5,103 nucleotides of DNA from Clostridia bacterium (GTDB taxonomy: Bacteria; UBA6262; WVXT01; JAUXBS01), in contig JAUXBS010000111.1 of assembly GCA_030619245.1 (NCBI GenBank), positions 1-5,103 on the forward strand, written 5' to 3'. The notes under the pieces were generated by a model. The model had not been told where the DNA came from, ran no database searches, and was given only the letters and a program-made list of their open reading frames with translations. A program made the translations under genes and the position numbers. Shown piece by piece: positions 1 through 5,103 of the stretch (its first letter is position 1; the number at the start of each line of letters is the position of its first letter).

Positions 1-396
1 AAGTACAAGGATATCGGGTCTGCTTCCAGGAAGATGACCGGAGATGAAAAGAAACTCATGCAGGGGGTTATTGATGACGCTTATGACCAGTTCCTTGGCG
101 CTGTGGTTGAAGGCAGGGGGTTTGATGTTAAAAAAGCAAAAGAGTTATGCCAGGGGCAGATATTTACCGGGCACCAGGCAATGGGGCTTGGGCTTGTTGA
201 TGAGGCCGGAGATTTCAAAGACGCCATAAGAATTGCGGGAGAACTGGCCGGTATAGAGGGAGAGCCGAGGATAATAGACCTGGACAAGCCAATGAAGAAG
301 TTTTTTGATATGCTCATGGAATCCGTGCCAACCGAGATGTTCAGGAAGTTCGCGCAGGAAAAATCAAAAGTGAGACTGGAGTACCTTCTGCAGTAA
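1..396 (+). CDS. sppA: Signal peptide peptidase SppA, C-terminal part (5' end outside window)
   Basis: The frame is open from base 1 to the TAA at 394-396, giving 131 codons of a protein that starts upstream. The ATG at 34 is an internal methionine, because family-like sequence (KYKDIGSASRKMTGDEK) begins before it. SppA is a membrane-anchored serine/lysine protease that degrades signal peptides left after secretion. Visible family signatures are the YKDIGS segment at codons 2-7, an EGRGFD stretch near codon 41, the GQIFTGHQA block near codons 56-64, and GLGLVDEAG, the usual SppA/ClpP-fold ending. By comparison with E. coli SppA, whose general base lies in a YKS motif, the lysine at bases 7-9 is probably the catalytic lysine. 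The nucleophilic serine and the N-terminal membrane anchor would lie upstream and cannot be seen. The size of this end fits the short (about 300 residue) SppA form. The next gene overlaps the stop by one base. Family assignment is firm; completeness of the protein is unknown. Confidence 0.92.
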   Translation, partial: KYKDIGSASRKMTGDEKKLMQGVIDDAYDQFLGAVVEGRGFDVKKAKELCQGQIFTGHQAMGLGLVDEAGDFKDAIRIAGELAGIEGEPRIIDLDKPMKKFFDMLMESVPTEMFRKFAQEKSKVRLEYLLQ

Positions 397-974
397 TGAA
401 TGGAAATGTTTATAAAATTATTTATAACCTGCTCCTAAAACCAGCTTCAGGCCTTGAAGAAGTGAACAGCAGGAAGCCGTGGCTGTTGTTATTATTTCTT
501 TTAATGGCTGTTAATGCCAGCAGGGTTGTGGGAGGGGCTGTTGCGCTTTCCATGTGCGGTGGGCCAGGCAGGGTTATGCTTATTTATGGATTAGGGCTTG
601 GATTTCCTGTCATGATTATTGCCTGTTTTACAATTACGGGGATATTTCACCTGTCAGCGGAATTCTGGAAGGCCGAAGGCAGCTCCAGGGAGCTGTTCCT
701 GTTGTTGGGGTTTTGCATGACACCGGTGTTGTTCATTACACCGCTTTCGTTAATTGCCAGGGGATTCGGAAGTGCGGCAATATTTTTCTTTATCCTGTTT
801 ACTGCAGGAATTAATATATGGGCGGCAATCATGTCAGTCCTGGCAATAAGGAAGACTTACTGCTGTACGGTGGAGCTTGCGCTGCGCATTTTCTTTGCCC
901 CGTTGTTCCTCGTGTTCATTGTATTTGTCATGCTGCCGGTTGTAATATTGCTCGGGGCGGTTGCATTTATATAG
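396..974 (+). CDS. Multi-pass membrane protein, probably Yip1-like
   Basis: This is a 192-residue, strongly hydrophobic protein with about five predicted membrane segments, at roughly residues 29-51, 60-86, 98-120, 126-150 and 165-191. They are joined by short loops. The N-terminal cytosolic stretch of about 28 residues contains YNLLLKPASGLEEV, which resembles the amphipathic lead-in (a 'P..G...i' pattern before the first helix) of bacterial Yip1-domain proteins. Size, five helices and this lead-in support a Yip1-like assignment, but no catalytic motif exists to confirm it. The role of bacterial Yip1-like proteins is not established, so I assign no function. The start ATG overlaps the sppA stop (TAATG). 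The nearest purine-rich stretch (GGAG, 378-381) is 14 bases away, so translation probably depends on coupling to sppA. That coupling hints at a membrane-related partnership with SppA, which is inference. It could instead be an unrelated small integral membrane protein. Confidence 0.6.
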   Translation: MNGNVYKIIYNLLLKPASGLEEVNSRKPWLLLLFLLMAVNASRVVGGAVALSMCGGPGRVMLIYGLGLGFPVMIIACFTITGIFHLSAEFWKAEGSSRELFLLLGFCMTPVLFITPLSLIARGFGSAAIFFFILFTAGINIWAAIMSVLAIRKTYCCTVELALRIFFAPLFLVFIVFVMLPVVILLGAVAFI

Positions 975-977
975 GAG
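973..977 (+). promoter_or_regulatory. Shine-Dalgarno for argJ
   Basis: AGGAG ends seven bases before the argJ ATG at 985 and overlaps the TAG stop of the preceding membrane protein gene (972-974). It is one of the best ribosome binding sites in the window and fixes the argJ start. Confidence 0.8.
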
Positions 978-984
978 TCATTAA

Positions 985-2187
985 ATGAAGAAGAAAGACA
1001 GGGTTGTATTTCCGGAGGGTTTCCTGGCGGCAGGTACTGATGCGGGCATTAGTTTAAAAAGAAAGCCTGACATGGCAATATTCTATTCAGCCAGGCCATG
1101 CGCTGCCGCGGGGTTCTTTACAGCAAACAGGGTTAAGGCAGCTCCCGTGCTGATAAGTAAAAAGAATATCGGTGATAAGAGGGCGCAGGTCATAATAGTG
1201 AATTCAGGGTGCGCGAATGCATGTACCGGTAAGAAGGGGTTTGAAGATGCCCTGTGGATGACTGAATACACGGCAAGGAAGCTCAAGATAAAACCTGCAG
1301 ACGTGCTTGTTGCCTCAACAGGGCTGATAGGCAGTTTCCTGCCTGTGTCAAAGATAAAAGCGGGGATAAGGGATTTATGCGGTTACGTGAAGAAAAATCA
1401 ATCCTATCCATTAGAGGCGGCGGAAGCAATTCTGACGACTGATACGAAAAAGAAGGTTGCCTGGGAAGAGTTCCGGATAAAGGGAAGTAAGGTGGTGCTC
1501 TGGGGAACGATTAAAGGGGCAGGCATGATACAACCGAAACTTGCAACCATGTTGGGATTCATAATGTCTGATATTAACATAAGCAGGAAACTGCTTGAAG
1601 TATCCCTTAAGAGGGCAATAGACAAATCATTTAACCTCCTTACAGTTGACGGGCAGACCAGCACCAACGATACGGTGTTTGCTATGGCAGGCGGCGCGGC
1701 GGGTAATAGTATTATTGACAGTGAAAATGATGATTTTGTGGTATGGCAGAAACACATAGATTCCCTGACACTGAAGCTTGCAAGGATGATTGCGGAAGAC
1801 GGCGAGGGGGCGACAAAGTTAATAGAAGTCCGGGTTGTTAATGCAAAAACCGCGGGTGATGCAAGGGATATTGCAAAATCAATCGCGAATTCGGTGTTGT
1901 TCAAGACCGCAATCCATGGAAAGAGCGCGAACTGGGGCAGGGTGATGTGCGCAGCGGGTAATGCCGGGGTGAGCATAAATCCCGGCAGGATTGATATAAG
2001 TTATGACGATTTAATGCTGGTAAAGAATGGGAGCGCAATAAATTATTCAGAAAACAGGATAAAGCGAATACTCAGGAAAAAGGAAGTGCTTGTAACTGTT
2101 GACCTTAAATCAGGGAGTAGCGGGACGTCGGTATACACGTGTGATTTAACCCGGGAATACATAAAGATAAACGCTGATTATAATTGA
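985..2187 (+). CDS. argJ: Glutamate N-acetyltransferase / ornithine acetyltransferase ArgJ
   Basis: The product is 400 residues, normal for ArgJ. ArgJ moves the acetyl group from N-acetylornithine to glutamate, closing the cyclic arginine pathway in the cytoplasm; some members also use acetyl-CoA to make N-acetylglutamate. The precursor cuts itself before a threonine. That site is visible as KGAGMIQPKLATMLG (residues 177-191), so Thr188 should be the nucleophile and the first residue of the beta chain (alpha 1-187, beta 188-400). The oxyanion-hole motif STGLIG is at 111-116 (Thr112-Gly113), and Lys177 fits the conserved substrate-binding lysine. VDGQTSTNDTV (221-231), EDGEGATK (271-278, Glu274) and AIHGKSANWGR (309-319) are further family blocks. 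The C-terminus ends INADYN, lacking the final threonine or serine usual after this motif. Whether it makes one or both reactions cannot be read from sequence. No argC, argB or argD lies beside it, so regulation with the rest of the pathway must be in trans. Confidence 0.97.
   Translation: MKKKDRVVFPEGFLAAGTDAGISLKRKPDMAIFYSARPCAAAGFFTANRVKAAPVLISKKNIGDKRAQVIIVNSGCANACTGKKGFEDALWMTEYTARKLKIKPADVLVASTGLIGSFLPVSKIKAGIRDLCGYVKKNQSYPLEAAEAILTTDTKKKVAWEEFRIKGSKVVLWGTIKGAGMIQPKLATMLGFIMSDINISRKLLEVSLKRAIDKSFNLLTVDGQTSTNDTVFAMAGGAAGNSIIDSENDDFVVWQKHIDSLTLKLARMIAEDGEGATKLIEVRVVNAKTAGDARDIAKSIANSVLFKTAIHGKSANWGRVMCAAGNAGVSINPGRIDISYDDLMLVKNGSAINYSENRIKRILRKKEVLVTVDLKSGSSGTSVYTCDLTREYIKINADYN
2179..2184 (+). 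promoter_or_regulatory. Possible internal -10 box (TATAAT) before the exonuclease gene
   Basis: A perfect TATAAT lies in the last argJ codons, 35 bases before the exonuclease ATG. A start near 2191 would leave a leader of about 28 bases with the ribosome site inside it. The -35 region at the 17-base spacing (2156-2161, AATACA) matches TTGACA at only three of six bases. Another TATAAT occurs by chance at 3568-3573, so this is a weak candidate. Confidence 0.22.
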
Positions 2188-2203
2188 CCGGGAAATTTTC
2201 AGG

Positions 2204-2210
2204 AAAAGGA
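2204..2210 (+). promoter_or_regulatory. Shine-Dalgarno for the exonuclease gene
   Basis: AAAAGGA ends eight bases before the ATG at 2219, within the 31-base gap after argJ. It is the only gap here wide enough to hold an independent ribosome site wholly outside coding sequence, and it supports the chosen start. Confidence 0.65.
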
Positions 2211-2218
2211 CGGTTTCA

Positions 2219-2959
2219 ATGTATATTTTAGGAATTGATTTTGAAACAACGGGACTTGATGAAAACCAGGATGTTGTTACTGAAATAGGAGCGGTACTCT
2301 GGGACTGGGAAAACAAAATGCCTGTCCGGATAATGGATGAACTTCTGGCAATTCCGGATAATATTAAATTGAACCCGGTATTGGTGGAGATGAACGGCAT
2401 ATCCGGGGAATTACTGGCTGAATTCGGTAAAGACCCGGTGGAAGAGTTTGGGAAATTAAATGAGATGGGGGAGAAGGCTGATTATTTAATGGCGCACAAT
2501 GCAGGTTTTGATAAAAAGTTCTATGAGGCGTCAATAAAAAAAACCGGGGGACAGCCGGCTCTCTCTGAAAAAATCTGGCTGGACAGTTCTGCCGATGTTA
2601 AGTATCCGGTGAGTATAAAGACCAGAAAACTGGGATTTCTTGCCGCGGAGCATGGTTTCCTGAATCCGTTTGCCCACAGGGCGGTGTTTGACGTGCTGAC
2701 TATGTTTCGTGTGGCAGGAGATTATGACATAAAGGAAATCATTAAATGCGCTTCGGAGCAGAAGTATGAACTCAAGGCAAAAGTAACCTTTGATGAAAAG
2801 CAGAAAGCCAGGGACCTGGGGTTTAGATGGAACGTGGAAGACAGGAGCTGGATCAAGATTGTAGGTGAGTCAGAGTTCAGGGATGAGGCAGGTAAGTGTG
2901 ATTTTGGAGTCCTCTACAGGAAGAAGGATAAAGAAAAGGACTGGAAGAGTTTAGAATAA
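2219..2959 (+). CDS. DnaQ-fold DEDDh 3'-5' exonuclease with accessory C-terminal domain
   Basis: This 246-residue protein has all the acidic residues of a DEDDh exonuclease. Exo I is GIDFETTGLD with Asp7 and Glu9. Exo II is LMAHNAGFDKKF with Asp98. Exo III is AHRAVFDVLTM with His153 and Asp158. Such enzymes bind two metal ions and remove nucleotides from 3' ends of DNA or RNA, as the proofreading epsilon subunit of DNA polymerase III and RNase T do. The exonuclease domain covers about residues 1-168. Residues 184-215 form a separate unit, KVTFDEKQKARDLGFRWNVE followed by a tryptophan at 211. It resembles the small DUF5710-like module (acidic-Lys-Ala-Gly-x-x-Trp...Trp pattern) found appended to other nucleic-acid enzymes. 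A charged, Lys-rich tail follows. There is no polymerase-binding (clamp) motif I can recognise, so it is likely a repair or processing exonuclease rather than the replicative proofreader. Substrate is unknown. It sits 31 bases after argJ and 7 bases before the tsaC-type gene. Confidence 0.88.
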   Translation: MYILGIDFETTGLDENQDVVTEIGAVLWDWENKMPVRIMDELLAIPDNIKLNPVLVEMNGISGELLAEFGKDPVEEFGKLNEMGEKADYLMAHNAGFDKKFYEASIKKTGGQPALSEKIWLDSSADVKYPVSIKTRKLGFLAAEHGFLNPFAHRAVFDVLTMFRVAGDYDIKEIIKCASEQKYELKAKVTFDEKQKARDLGFRWNVEDRSWIKIVGESEFRDEAGKCDFGVLYRKKDKEKDWKSLE

Positions 2960-2966
2960 TATATAC

Positions 2967-3572
2967 ATGCCCAATAAAATAATAAAGATTAATCCCAATA
3001 ACCCCGGCAGGAATAAGTTAAATTACGCTGCAAGCATTTTAAGCGGGGGAGGGATTGTGGTTTTTCCAACAGATACGGTTTACGGCCTGGGCGCGAAGGC
3101 ATCAAGGAAGGACAGCATAAGAAGAATATACAGGATAAAGAAGAGGAGCCGCAGCAAGCCCATGATATACCTTATCGGGTATAAGAAGGATGTAAACAGT
3201 TACGTAAGCGATATTTCCAAAGGGGCAAAAGAACTAATGAGAAGATTCTGGCCGGGTTCCCTTACTTTAATATTTAATACAAAGGAGGGAAGCCAGTCCG
3301 GGACAATAGGTTTGAGGATGCCTGCTAACAGGATTGCGCTGGCGCTGATCAGGAAGGTTGGCGCGATAGCCGCAACCAGCGTGAACATATCAGGCAGCAG
3401 GCCGATAGTCGAGGCTGATGATATGGAGGAATCCCTGAGAAAAGGTGTTGACCTGATAATAGATGGAGGAAAAACATCCGCGGGAAGGGAATCAACGGTG
3501 GTCGACGTAACAGCGCCTCCGTTTAAGGTGCTTCGCCTGGGAGCGATTAAAAAGAAAGAGTTATTACTATAA
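2967..3572 (+). CDS. tsaC: Threonylcarbamoyl-AMP synthase, TsaC/YrdC/Sua5 family
   Basis: The product (201 residues) makes threonylcarbamoyl-AMP from threonine, bicarbonate and ATP, the first step of the t6A modification at position 37 of tRNAs reading ANN codons. The YrdC fold is marked by GGGIVVFPTDTVYGLGA (residues 27-43), the basic KKRSRSKP stretch (58-65) that replaces the usual KGR...KP nucleotide-binding motif, FWPGSLTLIF (94-103), TIGLRMP (113-119, Arg117), AATSVNISG (135-143), and STVVDV...VLRLGAI near the end (176-194, Arg190). Length fits the single-domain TsaC/YwlC short form; the extra C-terminal Sua5 domain (full proteins about 340 residues) is absent. The TsaB, TsaD and TsaE partners are not in the window. 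The ATG follows the exonuclease stop by 7 bases, with no good Shine-Dalgarno nearby (GGAAGAG at 2943-2949 is too far), so translation is likely coupled. Its stop overlaps the next start by one base. The placement beside a YwlE-type phosphatase and glyA matches known synteny. Confidence 0.96.
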   Translation: MPNKIIKINPNNPGRNKLNYAASILSGGGIVVFPTDTVYGLGAKASRKDSIRRIYRIKKRSRSKPMIYLIGYKKDVNSYVSDISKGAKELMRRFWPGSLTLIFNTKEGSQSGTIGLRMPANRIALALIRKVGAIAATSVNISGSRPIVEADDMEESLRKGVDLIIDGGKTSAGRESTVVDVTAPPFKVLRLGAIKKKELLL

Positions 3573-4042
3573 TGGTGAAGAAAATACTTTTTATATGCAC
3601 GGGTAATACCTGCAGGAGCGTGATGGCTGAATTTATCCTGAAGAAAATGTTGAAGGAAAGAAATATAAGCGATATTGAGGTCAGTTCGGCAGGTATTGCG
3701 GCTTCTCCGGCTTACATGATATCCGGTGACCTGAAGAATGTATTGGATGAAGAAAAGATGGATGTGAGTTCCCACGTATCAACACAGGCAACCCCGGGGA
3801 TAATCAATGATGCGGATTTAATACTGGTGATGGAACAGCGCCACAGGGATGTGCTGGAACGTATCCTGCCGGGAGCGGGGAAGAAAACGCGCCTGTTGAA
3901 GGAATATGCGGGGGAGGATGATGATTTTGATATTGCTGACCCGATAGGACAGCCTGAGCGGGTGTACCGCGCGACAATGAATGAAATCAGGGGGTATATA
4001 ACAAAATTGCTTCCAGGGTTGATGAAGAAAAGGAGTGAGTGA
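3572..4042 (+). CDS. ywlE: Low-molecular-weight phosphatase, YwlE-type (probable protein arginine phosphatase)
   Basis: This 156-residue protein has the fold signature of low-molecular-weight phosphatases. The P-loop is [11 protein letters not shown] (residues 6-16), with nucleophile Cys9 and Arg15. The general-acid aspartate lies in DIADPIGQ (Asp123-Pro124), and a YRATMNEI helix follows. The residue before the second P-loop cysteine is threonine (Thr13). In Bacillus YwlE this position is threonine and favours phospho-arginine, whereas tyrosine phosphatases of the family mostly carry a larger residue there (CxGNICRS). I therefore favour phospho-arginine phosphatase, which reverses protein arginine phosphorylation by McsB-type kinases. 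No such kinase is in the window, so the assignment rests on the motif and the family synteny. One oddity is Val17 where CRSP is usual. It starts on the TAATG overlap with the tsaC-type gene and ends 2 bases before glyA; its final codons contain the glyA ribosome site. Alternative: a tyrosine phosphatase acting on polysaccharide kinases, though no such genes are nearby. Confidence 0.9.
   Translation: MVKKILFICTGNTCRSVMAEFILKKMLKERNISDIEVSSAGIAASPAYMISGDLKNVLDEEKMDVSSHVSTQATPGIINDADLILVMEQRHRDVLERILPGAGKKTRLLKEYAGEDDDFDIADPIGQPERVYRATMNEIRGYITKLLPGLMKKRSE
4031..4035 (+). promoter_or_regulatory. Shine-Dalgarno for glyA
   Basis: AGGAG lies in the last codons of the phosphatase gene, nine bases before the glyA ATG at 4045. 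It supports that start and ties glyA translation to the gene before it. Confidence 0.8.
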
Positions 4043-4044
4043 AG

Positions 4045-5103
4045 ATGAATAACTTAAAAAAAACAGACCCCAGGGTATATTCGGCGATTAAGAAGGAGCT
4101 TAAGAGACAGTCTGATAATCTTGAGTTGATAGCTTCCGAAAACTTCGTGTCGGAAGCTGTCCTTGAGGCGCAGGGTTCAATAATGACCAATAAGTATGCG
4201 GAGGGCTATCCGGGGCACAGGTATTACGGCGGTTGTGATAACTATGATACTGTTGAGAACCTTGCTATTGAAAGGGCAAAAAAATTATTCGGCTGTGACC
4301 ACGTAAACGTGCAGTCCCATTCAGGTACCCAGGCAAACATGGCAATATACTTTTCGGTTCTTAATATCGGAGATGTTATTATGGGTATGCACCTGAGCCA
4401 TGGAGGGCACCTTTCACACGGACATCCCCAGAACTTCTCGGGTAAGTATTACAAGACAGTGCCTATAAGTGTAACCAGGAGGACCGGTGTCATTGATTAT
4501 AATGATATGAAGAAGCTGGCAATAAAACATAAACCAAGATTAATAGTTGCGGGCGCCTCGGCTTATTCAAGAATTATTGACTTTGAGAAGTTCAGGAAAA
4601 TATGTGACAGGGTTGGGGCATACCTGATGGCTGATATTGCCCACATAGCGGGATTGATAGTTGCAGGGCTGCACCCGTCGCCGGTCCCTTACGCTGACTT
4701 TGTTACCACGACAACCCACAAGACGTTAAGGGGGCCCAGGGGCGGCATGATACTGTGTAAGAAGAGGTATGCAAGGATTATTGACAGGAACGTTTTCCCG
4801 GGCATGCAGGGAGGGCCTATGATGCACGTTATTGCTGCCAAGGCAGTGGCGTTCAAGGAAGCCATGAAACCGGAGTTCAGGGCATACCAGGTTCAGGTTG
4901 TAAATAATGCCAGGGCAATATCATCGGAGTTAACGAAGAGGGGATTTAAAATAGTATCTGGAGGGACAGATACGCACCTCCTGCTTGTTGACCTCCGCAA
5001 AAAGAGGATAACTGGCGACGTTGCGGAGGAAGCGCTTGACAGGGCGGGCATTACCGTAAACAAGAACAGCATACCGCATGACACGGAGAATCCATTTGTT
5101 ACC
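4045..5103 (+). CDS. glyA: Serine hydroxymethyltransferase GlyA (3' end outside window)
   Basis: An open frame of 353 codons runs from the ATG to the window edge without a stop. The enzyme uses PLP to interconvert serine plus tetrahydrofolate with glycine plus methylene-tetrahydrofolate, the main source of one-carbon units, in the cytoplasm. Landmarks in order: [11 protein letters not shown] (27-37), [16 protein letters not shown] (48-63), [12 protein letters not shown] (89-100), [11 protein letters not shown] (116-126), GASAYSR (170-176), [12 protein letters not shown] (193-204; Asp197 and His200 at the cofactor), and [14 protein letters not shown] (221-234), with the PLP-binding lysine at 226. 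[13 protein letters not shown] and [12 protein letters not shown] follow. The protein stops before the usual SGIRLGTPA block, so about 60-70 C-terminal residues are lost to the edge, judged from the family's roughly 415-430. A minor variant is Ser91 in VQSHSG, where most bacterial enzymes have proline. The start is supported by AGGAG at 4031-4035 and by alignment with the family N-terminus. All catalytic residues in view are intact. Confidence 0.98.
   Translation, partial: MNNLKKTDPRVYSAIKKELKRQSDNLELIASENFVSEAVLEAQGSIMTNKYAEGYPGHRYYGGCDNYDTVENLAIERAKKLFGCDHVNVQSHSGTQANMAIYFSVLNIGDVIMGMHLSHGGHLSHGHPQNFSGKYYKTVPISVTRRTGVIDYNDMKKLAIKHKPRLIVAGASAYSRIIDFEKFRKICDRVGAYLMADIAHIAGLIVAGLHPSPVPYADFVTTTTHKTLRGPRGGMILCKKRYARIIDRNVFPGMQGGPMMHVIAAKAVAFKEAMKPEFRAYQVQVVNNARAISSELTKRGFKIVSGGTDTHLLLVDLRKKRITGDVAEEALDRAGITVNKNSIPHDTENPFVT

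Noticed and set aside
34..36. ATG at 34 as the start of a complete 120-residue protein
   Set aside because: SppA-like sequence continues upstream to base 1 in the same frame, including the conserved YKDIGS segment, so this ATG is internal.
554..814. Second + strand open frame of 86 codons within the membrane protein gene
   Set aside because: The overlapping frame with a run of membrane helices, coupled to sppA, is the better coding candidate. This one has no motif and no clear ribosome site.
1404..1976. Minus-strand open frame of 190 codons opposite argJ
   Set aside because: It lies wholly inside the clearly identified argJ gene. Its translation is rich in Ser, Ala, Ile and Leu without any recognisable motif, as expected from reading the complement of a real gene.
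2188..2218. Possible terminator or hairpin in the 31-base gap after argJ
   Set aside because: There is no stable inverted repeat with a T run; the gap mainly holds the ribosome site of the next gene.
3568..3573. Second perfect TATAAT at the tsaC/ywlE junction
   Set aside because: A promoter here would start transcription inside ywlE, after its start codon, and there is a simpler reason for the bases: the TAATG stop/start overlap.
3200..3775. Minus-strand open frame of 191 codons across the tsaC/ywlE junction
   Set aside because: It overlaps two well-supported + strand genes and has no family motif, so it is a shadow frame.

Overview
The window is a densely packed bacterial gene string, all on the + strand. 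It has seven protein genes: the first is cut at the left edge, the last at the right edge. Only about 50 bases lie between genes (gaps of 10, 31, 7 and 2 bases). Two junctions are one-base TAATG stop/start overlaps. I see no RNA gene, mobile element, CRISPR array, repeat family or terminator. The layout suggests one transcription unit running through the whole window.

Order: (1) 3' end of sppA, a membrane-bound serine/lysine signal peptide peptidase; (2) a small multi-pass membrane protein, probably Yip1-like; (3) argJ, the ornithine acetyltransferase of cyclic arginine synthesis; (4) a DEDDh-type DnaQ-fold 3'-5' exonuclease with a small extra C-terminal domain; (5) a TsaC/YrdC/Sua5-type threonylcarbamoyl-AMP synthase for the tRNA t6A modification; (6) a low-molecular-weight phosphatase of the YwlE (protein arginine phosphatase) type; (7) glyA, serine hydroxymethyltransferase, missing its C-terminus at the window end.

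The right half resembles a block known from Firmicutes and other bacteria, in which a Sua5/TsaC gene, a ywlE-type phosphatase, rpiB and glyA follow one another. Here rpiB is absent and glyA starts two bases after the phosphatase stop. The left half (sppA, membrane protein, argJ, exonuclease) looks like a lineage-specific join of unrelated housekeeping functions. The products do not form one pathway. Common themes are one-carbon/amino-acid metabolism (ArgJ, GlyA), tRNA modification (TsaC) and envelope protein turnover (SppA).

The code is standard (TAA, TAG and TGA all act as stops). Base composition is middling in GC. Arginine is mostly AGG/AGA and isoleucine is often ATA. That codon style, the compactness and the gene order suggest an uncultured bacterial lineage, perhaps a candidate phylum such as Omnitrophota or Elusimicrobiota, or a relative. 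This is a weak inference, since no taxonomic marker is present.

I found no convincing new biological system. The points most worth a second look are the exonuclease's accessory domain, the shortened ArgJ C-terminus (which coincides with a perfect TATAAT), the YwlE-type specificity residue, and the missing rpiB.
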